Positions 1 to 11,000 of a DNA stretch of 64,000 nucleotides are shown piece after piece. Numbering within the stretch: the stretch's first letter is position 1; each line of letters starts with the position of its first letter. The DNA lies in contig NC_092797.1 in the NCBI RefSeq assembly GCF_918797505.1, positions 13,281,372 to 13,345,371 of the forward strand, given 5' to 3'. The notes under the pieces are model-generated. The model did not search any database. It was not told the DNA's origin and saw nothing but the letters and a program-made list of their open reading frames with translations. The translations under genes and the position numbers were made by a program. The DNA is from Bemisia tabaci. Taxonomy: Eukaryota; Arthropoda; Insecta; Hemiptera; Aleyrodidae.

Positions 1-1766
1 TAAATTCAACGACCAATCGAACCTTTCAGAAATGAGAGGGTTTAGTCACAGAGATCTCGTTCGCTTTCACGACGACATTCGAATAAAGTTGAGTGAAGAA
101 CCTTTGAAGTGCCACTCTCCAGTTTCATTTGAGACGCAAAAAATACGGCGCGGCAGTAACATAAAAGCTCATTTTATGAAGAAATGTATGTTTAGTCATT
201 CGACGTTTAATTTAAGATAATAAAGCAAGACATATCTTTTAATCACCAAGAGTATAAGACCACACACAAATGAGCACACCAGTTACGCAACTAAAATAAG
301 AGATCCCTCTGATCGGATCACTCATAAATTTTATCTTCTGTTTGACGAGGAAAGAGAAGAATTAAAAATCTCATTTTGATACATTCCTGGACATAATCAA
401 ATTTAAGCTTTGAAAAAGGGAATCTGACTATTGTATTGCAGTTGATTCCACCAACCTCCAATATTGATTATGAAAAGTCAGGAAACACTACCCAGATTTT
501 CATAGCTCAAAAGTCTTCTATTTTTGTATATTATTTAATTATTTATTTTAAATGAGAGACGAACAAATGTTATTGTTCAAGAAATATCCGAATAATCCTT
601 GAGGCTACATGTCTGGCTATTTGTGTGATTTTTTCTTTTCTTGTTTCCTTTTTCAAAGAATTTCACCTGAGATCATTGGATATAAGAGTCATTTCTACAG
701 TGCTCTTTCGCCCTCTCAAATGCCCAACTGCCAAACACCCTTTTTCTGCCTAAGGCTTTTTGGGAGGTGGCGTGCCCTCATTTCTTGTCCAATTTCGTGT
801 CATCGCCCTTCAAATTGCCTTTGATTGTCATGTAACTGTTTTTGATTTAATGAAAAAAAATTGAATTAAAAGAAAATTATGAGCTGAATTTTTAAAAACC
901 TAAAACTGAAATCCATATTTTTCTAGCGTGATCATCCACAAGAAAAAAAGAATCGTTTCCATCACCATAGCCACAGTGGATTCCACCAGAATCAACCTAC
1001 TTTTCTAGGTGAAGTAACTTTTGTGGCAATCACTAATTCCGCTCCGAATTCCCGATATCGATGCCGCATTGTTAAACGCGCCAAAAGTAATCGCAACCCC
1101 CGAAAGTAACGTCATGACTATGACTAAAAAAGTTAGTTGAGCCTGGAGTCCACGATGAGCATCGTAAGATAAACAATTCTTTTTCTCCGCCTTCTCTCAA
1201 GGAGAGGATCTAGCCCTTACATAATTGGCTACTTGATTCACTATTATCTATTATCTATTACGTCTTGAAGTGTGTCCAGGAGTGGCACAATATTGGTCTG
1301 GCGATTATTTTAAAGGCAATAAATGACGTTAACGTCCACTACGTCATATTCCCCAAGATAGTCGCGGAACTCCTGGATCCTTTTATCTTATCGAGAAGAT
1401 TAGGAAGCTAATGGTAGCGAAGTTTTCGATTATGGCGTGTCTGAAACTGAGTTTCGTCACATATTCTAATTTTGCTCCACCGGCTTTATCAGCTACCATT
1501 AGTCACGAGATTGTAGGAGTACATACTTCTGTACACCTGTGGCCGGCCAACGCACAGTATCTGCTACGGGCGAGAATGACAAACGAGACAAAATGAGAAA
1601 TCAATCATTGCGATGCCTGTTTTCTCATCAAAATTACCTACACGCACAATTCGGTGGACTAACTGAAAATATCCTATTTTAAATGAAAGTGAGATATTGG
1701 CGTTTTCTCTCTAGTTGACTCAGACTCCCCACTCACCAATGAAACCAAAGTGTTCTGGAATCAAAT
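1..1766. other. AT-rich non-coding stretch
   Basis: I see no gene here. Open frames are short, lack splice-site context and have no recognisable protein motif. Nothing matches the repeat families found elsewhere until position 1767. Confidence 0.5.
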
Positions 1767-1814
1767 GGACCGCGTTTAGCAAAAAGGAACCAAGCCACAT
1801 CAGCTATTGCCAAA
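1767..1814. repeat. Solo end of S-family MITE
   Basis: One terminal repeat of the S element (contains GGAACCAAGCCACATCAGC). The complete copies are at 25181-25430 and 56439-56692. Here the sequence runs straight into a P-family element, so the other end has been lost by deletion or recombination. Confidence 0.7.
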
Positions 1815-2180
1815 TTTACAAAACACACATTATAATTTCCTTGATGCATATTTTTTTTTCATCGATTGAAATGAGAATAATCCATGCAGAGCTTGCGAAC
1901 ATTTCAAAATCATAAGTTGAAAAAAGCTGACTCCGCAAGTTTAAATTTTAGATTCTGACACAGAGCTATGCGGCGTGTCAGCAGCGCGGAACGCGCACTG
2001 GCGCCTACAAACCTAACGGGATACTTCACGCATTGCGCAATGCGTGAAGTATCCTAGTTAGGTTTGTAGGCGCCCATGTGCGTGTTACGCTGGTTGCCCG
2101 CCGCGCCGAGGAGTGCTACGGCGCTTCAAGCAACTATTTCGCGACAGAGGTGTTGTACAGTATCATTCGACATTAGAGTG
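1815..2180. repeat. P-family element, copy 1, with 75-bp hairpin
   Basis: Shares its whole length with copies at 21778-22176, 47976-48500 and 56090-56770. The core at 2000-2074 is an almost perfect palindrome: GGCGCCTACAAACCTAAC, then a centre around GCATTGCGCAATGC, then its reverse complement. It is flanked by GC-rich arms and ends near GTATTGCACAGTATCAT-type sequence. No coding capacity. It could be a foldback MITE; the superfamily is unknown. Confidence 0.75.
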
Positions 2181-2434
2181 TGCTATAGGAGCAATGCACA
2201 GGGTTTTCAGACTGCCTGCACCAGGCTTTTTCCTCGGTCGTTTCAGGTCGTATGAAGTCAGGGTTGAATGGGCCATTGACCATAAGAAATCCGAATTTCG
2301 AGTCAATTGCAATAGAATTGAAAAGTACAGTATTTCACTCAAGATTAACCCCTAAAAATTCAAAATTGGACGGGACCCCTGACTCTTAGGATCGTGGTCC
2401 CCCCTTTACCATGTTCGTTTGAATTTAATCATAA

Positions 2435-2563
2435 ATTGGACGTATTTCTACCAAACGGAACTATGTGCATTAAGACGTGAGCCCTGAGACCTATCAGAAT
2501 ATATGCATAACAGGGCTCACGTCATAATGCACGTAGTTCCGTTTGGTAGAAATACGTCCAATT
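2435..2563. repeat. FB-family palindromic element, copy 1
   Basis: A 129-bp near-perfect palindrome that would fold into one hairpin. Each arm runs from AATTGGACGTATTTCTACC through GGAACTATGTGCAT to GTGAGCCCTG, around a loop of about 25 bases. Other copies are at 3035, 15020, 44490 and 57237, with a divergent one at 54683. Confidence 0.85.
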
Positions 2564-3034
2564 GTTGGTGCCGCACGCTAGGAACCTCCAAAAAATCCGC
2601 CCGAAAACCGATCCCCGATCGACCCGGAGCCTCGAAGCTTTCGCGAGGCGGAAAGTTATCGGTCTGAGGAGAGTCTCGACTCTCGACTCCGGGCGAGATA
2701 ATACGGTACTCGACTGCACGCGAACGCGCTCTCGAGCGGGGAGGCACTCGATGGCTGGCGGGTCTCATAACCGCGGTCGGGTCCTGCGAGGGAGCTAAAA
2801 ATACGGAATGAGATCGATTGGGTATTGATTCACGGTGGCATGCTCCTCTCGGGTGACTGCTGAGTCGGGCCCGGGAGCTGAGGATGAGTGTAGAGTGTCT
2901 CATCCAGTCCTCGCCGAGATAAAGCGAGCGCCGTTTCCAAGTGTGCTTGTCGCCGCTTCCTCGAGGTTCATGCTCCGGGCGGCGAACGGGAACGTGATTC
3001 CCCGAGACCGCACGTTCTGGAACCGGCTCCGTTA
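2564..3034. other. CpG-rich segment between two FB palindromes
   Basis: About 470 bp, much richer in G, C and CpG than the surroundings, bounded exactly by FB copies 1 and 2. The loops of the two copies are reverse complements of each other, so the copies are inverted. Short open frames on both strands show no recognisable domain. It could be a fragment of a host promoter or gene carried between two foldbacks, or a coincidental pair of insertions. Confidence 0.5.
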
Positions 3035-3162
3035 AATGGACGTATTTCTACCGAACGGAACTATGTGCATTATGACGTGAGCCCTGTTATGCATATACTC
3101 TGATATGTCTCAGGGCTCACGTCTTAATGCACATAGTTCCGTTTGGCAGAAATACGTCCAAA
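3035..3162. repeat. FB-family palindromic element, copy 2 (inverted to copy 1)
   Basis: Same arms as copy 1 with small changes (ACCGAACGG instead of ACCAAACGG). The loop reads as the reverse complement of the loop of copy 1. An A element begins 29 bp downstream. Confidence 0.85.
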
Positions 3163-3190
3163 TCATCCTCCGCCGTCGACGCGGCGTCGC

Positions 3191-3835
3191 ACAGTGGACC
3201 GAATCAATAGGAGAGGTCGGACAAAATTTGGAAACTTCAAACGCTTATCACTCCGTTTATACCAAATTTTGAAGTTCTGAAAGCCACTTTCAGTGGCACC
3301 ATTGGTTTTTTTGTGAAATTTCCTATTGGTTACACCTAGAGTCCCTTTATACTGAGAGTCAAGACAATTTGAATCCATTTCTGATTGGTTCCCGTATTTT
3401 AGGCCTCCACAGTGTCACAAACAGGAATAAAGATTACATTTTCACCAATTGCAAAGATTATAATCTGGAATGGACCAGGGAATTACGGGTTCGGCAAGGA
3501 ACAAACGGAATGAGAGGAGGAACGGAGAAAGGCATTTGAGAATGGGCCGATCAAAGATTACGAAAAACGTTCAATTTGTGTAATCTTTATTCCCGTTTGT
3601 GACATCCATGAGCCGAATTGTCTTGACTCTCAGTATAAAGGGACTCTACTTCAAACGCTTATCACTCCGTTTATACCAAATTTTGAAGTTCTGAAAGTGG
3701 CTCCATTGGTTTTTTTGTGAAATTTCCCATTGGTTACACCCCTTACAATTGAAAATGTGACGAATTAAACATCAAAATTTGCAGTTTTGGTCGAAAATTT
3801 CATGTCCCACCTCTCTGATTGACTCGATCCACTGT
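3191..3835. repeat. A-family MITE, copy 1, interrupted by a B element
   Basis: Terminal inverted repeats ACAGTGGACCGAATCAAT and its partner ending ATTGACTCGATCCACTGT. The 7-bp sequence GCGTCGC flanks both sides (3184-3190 and 3836-3842) and is the likely target duplication. The interior is split by the B element at 3337-3648. An internal stretch of about 95 bp (3234-3330) is repeated after the insertion at 3650-3745. Duplication length suggests a P- or hAT-like transposase, not proven. Confidence 0.8.
3337..3648. repeat. B-family MITE, copy 1, nested in A
   Basis: 312 bp with ends TAGAGTCCCTTTATACTGAG and the inverse. Subterminal sequence includes AATAAAGATTAC-type motifs. The second copy, at 61885-62204, is in the opposite orientation and about the same length. 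Confidence 0.8.
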
Positions 3836-3940
3836 GCGTCGCAGCGAGTTTAATTGCATAACGTGCAGTTAAGATGATCCCCGGGCGTAGACCTTATTAT
3901 CCGCTGTATGTGAGGGTGTCACGGGTGTAGAGAATACTCT

Positions 3941-3958
3941 GGGGGGGGGGGGGGGGGG
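3941..3958. repeat. G18 homopolymer
   Basis: Eighteen consecutive G residues. Length may be unreliable in the assembly. Confidence 0.9.
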
Positions 3959-4100
3959 TACGCCCTGTGGCCCCTACGCGGCCCGACCTTCAGAGGACGC
4001 TTCGTGCACTCATTTGCAACTTTACCGTGTCATATGCAAAAACCTGGACCGTATTTCGTAAATCTGAATAGAGCGGACTCATCTAGAGACAATAGGGATG

Positions 4101-4586
4101 TTGCATGTGTGAGGACTTTGCGATTTGACTATATTGATTCTTATGTAAAAGTTTGCGAGAAACACGATGGGGCCACTGATTTCCCTGAAATCAACTCCAA
4201 AGCTCAAAAAAAGCTCTCAAAGTTGAGGGTGCAATGGATAGCCCACGCTATCTTGAGAGTCCACCTCTACATCAAGACAAACTCTCTATGCAAAGATAAG
4301 GAGCAAATACATTGACAAGGCTGCCACTTTATTCGGGTACTCTAAAACTGAAAACATGACAAACCTGCTAATGTATTTGCTCCCTATCTTTGCATAGAGA
4401 GTTTTTCTTGGTGTAGAGGTGGACTCTCAGGATAGCGTGGGATATCCCCTCCATCACGCCCTCAACATTGAGAGCGTTTTTTGATTTTGGGAGTTGATTT
4501 CAGAGAAAATCAGTGGGACCATCGTCTTTCTCGCAAACTTTCACATAAGAATCAACAGTCAAATCGCAAATTCCTCACACATGCAA
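4101..4586. repeat. Long foldback element (arms about 215 bp)
   Basis: The left arm (4101-4315) and right arm (4362-4586) are reverse complements with scattered mismatches, separated by a loop of about 45 bp. The left arm holds a 103-codon open frame with no domain I recognise. Since the same sequence is read in reverse in the other arm, the frame is probably incidental. Confidence 0.75.
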
Positions 4587-4699
4587 AATTTCCATTGCCT
4601 GTCGATAGCCGCAATAGTCATGAAAACCGCCCCGGTAGAACGCTGGAACTAGGCGTTACCAGATATGCAAAAAATCTTGGAGCTTATAATATAGAATAG

Positions 4700-5067
4700 A
4701 GCAAGCGAGAGGGCGCGCGTTGATGACGGCGCAGAGGTGCAACTATTCGTGCTTGATGGATGTCCATGTTGCGTTCGCAAAATTGAAGGCGCGATGGCGC
4801 GAGGCGTGAACTCGCGATGCTCTGCTCTGGCAATGAGGTGTCGCTCAGATTCGAGAGAAAAGCTACAAAACGAGGCCTGATTACGTCTTTACTATTTTCC
4901 GCTTTCTTGAAACTCGATTTTCCTCTTTTTTCAGTTTGAATTATTTTTGAGGATGTGTGTAATTAAATACGAATATCTAGAGCTCGTACGTACCTGCAGC
5001 GCAACTCCCCCAGGAGGGATGGTCTGGTCAATTTAACTTGGTTTGGAATTTCTGGGGATGTATGTCC

Positions 5068-5133
<66 letters not shown>

Positions 5134-5290
5134 TCCCGCACACTCGATTTTTTTCAATTTGATGCCTGATTCTTTTTCTAACGATCTATTTGAAGACCTA
5201 GATCTGAAATTCGTAAGTAACAGCCGTATGAAGCACATGGTTTACCTGTTTTTGGCAAGCCTCGGGTCAATTTGACCTAGCTCGGGCATC
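4700..5290 (-). repeat. I-family dispersed repeat, copy 1
   Basis: Reverse-orientation copy of the repeat at 29724-30110 and 54945-55480. Shared blocks are CAACTATTCGTGCTTGATGG, AAAATTGAAGGCGCGATGGC, GTGAACTCGC, a tail related to CACTCGATTTT, and the palindromic motif GGTCAATTTGACC. This copy carries the A62 tract. Class unknown. Confidence 0.65.
5069..5130. repeat. A62 homopolymer inside the I repeat
   Basis: Sixty-two consecutive A residues. In the related copy at 54.9-55.1 kb the corresponding place has only a short A run beside the CACTCGATT block, so this looks like an expansion rather than a poly(A) tail at an element end. Confidence 0.85.
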
Positions 5291-5678
5291 TAACGATTAA
5301 TTAAGATACTTTAGTTGCACCGGTTACATTCCGCTTCAAAACTAGTTTCGCCTGGGTGTCACCAGTGCAACGCAACGTGATTAACGTTTTACGAGAATAA
5401 AACTCGCATAAACTCAACGTGCTTGATCGACAGACGATGGAAAGACCAAGAATAGAGTACGTGATTCAGTGCAAGTGAGCGGAATCCTCCAGGGACCCCA
5501 GAGTAAGGGCTTCTAAACACTTGTGAAAGAACTTGCTCTATTTTTCAATAATTTTGCGCTGATTTGATCTCGATCAGTCTCAACAGCTCCGGGTTCATCT
5601 CGCTGCAGACCACTCGAAAAATGCTAAATCCCTTTTTTTCCGATGGCTCCTTGTCGCGGTCCGCGTGATGAAGGCATC

Positions 5679-5843
5679 CACTGGCATGGCGTACTTTGCG
5701 ATATACCGATCGATCTGTCATTTAAACTTATGGAAAAGGATCGATAAACAAGGTGCTCTTAACAAACATCTTAATCATCGATTTTTTACCGTAACTTTAA
5801 ATGGGGGAAATATCGAAAATCAACCATTCACGCCTCGCCACTG
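5679..5843. repeat. Y-family hAT-like MITE, short copy
   Basis: 165 bp, flanked on both sides by AAGGCATC (5671-5678 and 5844-5851), an 8-bp target duplication. The ends read CACTGGCATGGCGT and, inverted, CAGTGGCGAGGCGTGA. The subterminal sequence includes a CGATATACCGATCGAT-like block. The long copy is at 45797-46405. End sequence and duplication length match hAT elements. Confidence 0.8.
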
Positions 5844-5851
5844 AAGGCATC

Positions 5852-7037
5852 GTAATTTTGCCAATACTTTAGTTGAATCGGTGAGCCCTTGAGTCCATTC
5901 GAGTGCGAACAATTCGAGACCTATCGGATAATGGACTTGCGAGGTTTTATCATTGAAGGATTCAGATATTTTCAGTGGAATAATTTCACGAGTGTTTTTG
6001 ATAGGCAGACGGATTAGCGGCGGGTTTCATCCTTCAGATGCAGAATACGAGAGTCCCAGATGGGTTCTTCTCTTTCTTGAAGGAGCCTCTTGTTTACCTG
6101 TAATTTTTGACTTGATTGTGAACGCTAAAACAATTCGTATGAAAAACCTTGATTTAACTCAATGGTCGGAAAACTACAGCTCACAAGCGCATACAAATTG
6201 TTAAAATTGAGGCTTACTGTTAGGCAGCCGTGAGAAACACAGTTACGGAAGATTCCAGTCTCTTGCATTTCTACGGGGATTGAGACGGGTATATCGATGG
6301 CCGAAGTGCAAAACAGCGTATCTCCATTTTGGTGTTTCAAAATTTCCACACCTATTTTATTTTTTTAAAGAGAAACAAGCCGACTTTTCAGCTTGAAATT
6401 TCTACGCAATATTCTGCCAACAGAGAAGTAAAATCAAGGAGGTTTTGAAGAAATGATGTTATCTACTTTTTGAAAGGAAATATGAACATGACACTAAGTC
6501 TGCAAAGTCGTAAACAGAAATACGTGGTTTCGCACCATAACCATTCATACGCTCACGGCAGTGATGTTTTCAGCATATCGATGACAGTTGATTGTTTTTC
6601 TGACAGCCCAAAAATTTCAATTTTCAGAAATGATGAGAAGAAAATTCTTACCAACCTTGTTCAAGGTACTGAATTGCACTCTGTGCGATTTGTCACTGAT
6701 GCAACTTTTATGTCGTCAACGAGCAAAAAACTAACTTCATCGTTGTCAACTCGCTCTTTAGGATAAAAAGTGTCAAAAACTCAAATTTCTACTTTTCGAT
6801 CATTCGGAAAAAGGAAACGTCACCATAAAATTTACCTCAGGATCCCTGTTTTCGCTTACAGTCTGAAAATAGGGTTCACTCTTGACTTTTTTTTAAAACA
6901 ACGCATTTTACACCTTAATGGACACTTCCAACCTTCAAGATAGCATCAGTTTGCTATGAAAGATAATATGTAAAAGTATGGGATGAATAATTTAGAAAAA
7001 AAACGAATAGCTTTTAACTTTGGTTCAAGGAGAACTG
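5852..7037. other. Non-coding stretch with a diverged M-like repeat
   Basis: No gene seen. Positions about 6290-6530 resemble a decayed M-family member (GGTGTTTCAAAATTTCC, AGAGAAACAAGCC, TTCTGCCAACAGAGAAG), similar to 34230-34375 and 31958-32232. The rest is featureless. Confidence 0.4.
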
Positions 7038-7452
7038 CACTGAATCTCGGTGTATTTACTAAGAAAAGGGCAAAATTACCAAGAATTCAGGGTTCTATTT
7101 GATCCCAGTTTTTTCTTATTAAAATTAAAATTTATAGAATTGGTAATTTTACCGAGAAATCTCGGTAAAATAATTGAACTTTCTCGGTAATTTTACTGGA
7201 CCTTGGTAAAAACGCCAATATTTTTTATCCACTGTGGTAGAATTACCGAGATGCAAAATGATGCGAATGGCAAATTTACTGGGAATCGATTACCAATTGG
7301 TATTCTTACCTGAAAAAAAACCAGTAAAAATACCGATTTTTAGGTAAGATTACCAGTCTGTCTTGATAAAATTACCAATAATTGGTAAAAAAAAGTGAGA
7401 TGGTGAAGGTACCAACGAACCTTAGTAAAAACGCCGAGAATTTTTTTCAGTG
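7038..7452 (-). repeat. F-family 415-bp element, copy 1
   Basis: Exactly 415 bp, as is the inverted copy at 19086-19500. It has CACTG...CAGTG ends, flanking TG dinucleotides (7036-7037 and 7453-7454), and many GGTAATTTTACC-like palindromes inside. It lies about 330 bp upstream of the protease promoter. Confidence 0.85.
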
Positions 7453-7784
7453 TGACGTAACATTTTACATGGCGACCTGCAGACGTTGTATAAAACTATG
7501 AGGAATCTCGACTGGAAATATTTCTCTTATCATAGTCTAGACCAGTTATAATGGAGTGCAACGCTTAATCCGTAGAGAAGGATTCACATCTATAAATATA
7601 CACCGCAGTAAAAGTACCCGGTGGATTACATCTGATTCAAAAATAAAATAAATCTTCAAGTGGCAGCGTGAGAACTCTCGTCTCCAATGAATTGACAATG
7701 AGTATGCAGCGACAGGGAGCATGATTTTCAACAAGAAATATTTCCACTAATTCATTTCAATGGTCTTTGATAAGATAGATTTAG

Positions 7785-7822
7785 TATTTAATATAATTAT
7801 TTCATCGGATTTCCTTCAGTAC
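7785..7822 (+). promoter_or_regulatory. Probable core promoter of the protease gene
   Basis: A TATTTAATATAA box begins at 7785, and a TCAGT initiator lies at 7816-7820, about 31 bp downstream. That is the spacing usual in arthropod core promoters. It would give a leader of about 108 bases before the ATG at 7926. An alternative is that TTTCCAG near 7860 is a splice acceptor of a 5'-UTR intron. Confidence 0.4.
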
Positions 7823-7925
7823 TTTCCAACTCACCTTTGAGTAACCATCAATTTCCAGTCGCGTTGAGAGTGCGCTCATTGTGATTGTGCTAGTGCTTTA
7901 ATTGGATTACACGAGTCTTTTCATC

Positions 7926-8045
7926 ATGTGTGCGTTCAAATACATCGTATTTTTCACTACCCTCCAGTTCTTTTTGTCCACAACAGTCGGAGCGCCGAGA
8001 CATATTTTTTTGAAGTTTGATGCAATGGACTTCAAAGTCATGCAG
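7926..8045 (+). CDS. Protease exon 1: signal peptide
   Basis: Encodes residues 1-40: Met, a hydrophobic run ([12 protein letters not shown]), then a likely cleavage after VGA. The donor is CAG|GTAATT and the exon ends in phase 0. Confidence 0.88.
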
Positions 8046-11000
8046 GTAATTTGCCTATTCTTTTGCTACTTTCATCAAAACTATTTTCCGAGCTTCATTT
8101 CTCCTCAAATATAAATTATTATTCATCGTTAAAGTAGAGAAATTTTAGAGATATTCCGAAATAAATTCAGTAAGTCTTCAGGGTAACTTAATTCCTGATT
8201 TGATGTGTATACGTTCTTAAGACTGAGAAAAGGGCGTTGCAATTAGAACATTTTTTCCGACTTTATTAAGTCTCTGAATATTCAAGACGTACTAGTTATT
8301 GATGCGAAAGTGTAAAGAAAAGCTCTACAAATATATTGGGACGAAAAACGCTTAAGTATGTCAAACCAATCCTGAATTCGGGCATTTTAATGTTTGCAGT
8401 CAGGAACACGTAGTTTTGAGAGAAAATTACTAAAAATTCTTACTTGAAATGCTGAGGGTACGTAATTGCCAGATATTAATGGAACTCCATTCCCTCATTA
8501 AGCGCAAAAATGAGATTAACTACATTTAGCAATAAGGAACTACTATTTCTGGCTCATTTTAGAAACAACTTATGTGCCATTAGTTTCCCTACGTTAATTA
8601 TTGCGTTTAAGGATGACATATGGATAGTAGTTCCTGATTGCAAAATGTAGTCTAAATAAAGTATCGAATAAACCATCAAAAGTATCGAACAAGTATTTAC
8701 AAACTGTCAAATTACACAGAAATAATTAATTGATTGAATTTCTTGGTCACTTTCAGAAATTGAATGTATCAAATCTGGGCCCGACTCTAACATCTTTTAA
8801 ATCATTTAAGAACACGTACAAACGCCAATACAAGAATTTTGATGAATACCTTGAGAGATTCAACATATTTAGAAAGAACCTGGACGCAATCGAGGAGCTG
8901 AAGAGAAAAGAAAAGGGGACAGCCAAATATGGGATCACGCAGTATGCCGATTTGACCCGTAAGTTTCTATCTCGCAACTCGTATTTAATTTATGAGATAA
9001 AGTTTCTAAGAACTCTCGTAAAATCAAGATAGTAGCCTCCAACCAAGCTATATTCAAAGTGTTACAACATGAATATTTCTTACGGAAGGGACCAATTCTT
9101 TTCCCTGAAACTATTTGCTCTAAAAGTGAGATTTGGATGTTTCATTCGGAATTAATCACTTGAACGAATTACGCTAGCTAATTTCGAAAACCACGTACCT
9201 CATCTGCAGTCTTTTAAAATTTCAACATTTTCTTTATTTCTTCCGAAGAAAAACTTACCTTCGTATGACTTGAATTTTTGTTTTACTTCTTTTACTATTA
9301 CGTGGCTATTTTTTAAAAAACCTCAGTTACATTTTAGTTCTTGTATATTTTGAAAAATGAGATATGTTGTAGGTAAGCTACGGCACTATGGAGTTTAGTC
9401 CGTTGCTTACCTTTAGCCATCGATTAGTATTACTAAAGGACTGACAACTAATGTCAACGCAACTTGCTTAATGCAGTCTATAGTTAATTCTTTCAGTGTA
9501 AGTATACTTTCTCCTTCAAGAGAGCTTCTAAAGAGCTTCTGAATCTTTGTTCCGTATGAGATCAGTTTAAAAAATTTTACTATAGAATTTAGTATTCGCA
9601 ACATTTATCATGAAGCGTTAAGCCAATTTAAATTTCATTAGCCATTAATTTGATTTTACCTTTTATCTTTTTAGCCGAAGAATTCGATCAGCGGTACAAC
9701 GGTCTGAGAATGTCTCACGAAGAGAAGCTGAAAGAAGAAGAGAATCGAGCAGACGATATTGACATCAAGAATCCAGCGTACTACGACTGGAGACGTCATG
9801 GAGCTGTGACACCTGTGAAACAGCAGGTTAGTTTCTTCGAATTTACTTAAATGATCTAAAGTAACATGCGTTTTTTCAACGTTGAACTATCCATTGAATA
9901 ATTTACAAAAGGAAGTTGCAGTTCCGATTCTCGCTCAAAATTTTTTATTTTATTTCACATTGGCCTCTCTAGAGTGAGGCAATGTTCTGCGGTAACATTT
10001 TAACCATTCTTATAAAAATTAGGAGCTGAACACGTTTATTTTGACTAGTGATTTGATTGAAACTGCATCTACAGACGATTTAATTTAATTTATTGAGCTG
10101 GACACAATAGATACGGTGTTAAATTGTGATATTTGAGGACTCAAGCTTTAAACATCAAGGTAGATGCATATTTTCTTAGTCAATTTTGAATTCCAATCAT
10201 TATTATCTCTTGGAAAAGTAGTTCTGTATAAAAAATTTGCTTTTTTCAAATAACTTGAATTATCATAAAGTTTGTTTTTAAAGGAAGCCTCCGCAGTTTT
10301 CAATAAAATGAAAATTAATTGGAACATTTTTTTTTTGATGTTGCAGGGGTCTTGTTTTTCTTGTTGGGCATTTTCAACTACGGGGAACATCGAAGGTTTA
10401 TTAGCTCGAAAAACTGGCAATTTGGTCACGCTATCGGAACAAGGTAAATTTATATTCCTTATTGTAAGAGTAATGAGTGATGAATGAGTTTTTACATCTG
10501 TGGGAATCATACAGATACCAGAGAGTATTCTTCCCCGAAAAACCCAAAATCTATTATCTTACTTATTTTTACACAAAAAATTCTTATGAAATAATGTCTC
10601 CTTGCTGAAGGAATTTTTCCGTAGATGATCACGCGAATGGAAACATGCAAAAAGAGATCTGTTCAAATTTTGGGAAATGGCGTGTAAGTACGCATTTAAA
10701 CAATGGAGTAGATTTTTGAAACGTTGGTATGACGTTGAAGTGCACTGCTGTGCTAAGGAAAAACGCCGTAAGGACATTCAAATGTTGCCAAATTTATTCT
10801 CAGCAAATACCAATTTGTAAGGATAGTAACGAATCTTTTTTATTGAAATTTTCAGACACTTTAGACTAAATTACGAACAAAATTTCACAAAAATTTGAAG
10901 GATTAATACTCCCATATTAGTCCAAAAAATTGTAATTTTTCGAAAGAAGTTTGGCAACGTCTGAAGGCTCATATGGCATTCTTCCTTTGGATGGCAATAT

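Noticed and set aside
4004..4315. A 103-codon open frame
   Set aside because: It lies in one arm of a long foldback, and the same sequence is inverted in the other arm. No recognisable domain.
5069..5130. A62 as the poly(A) tail of a retroelement
   Set aside because: The sequence continues as the same I repeat on both sides, so it is an internal expansion.
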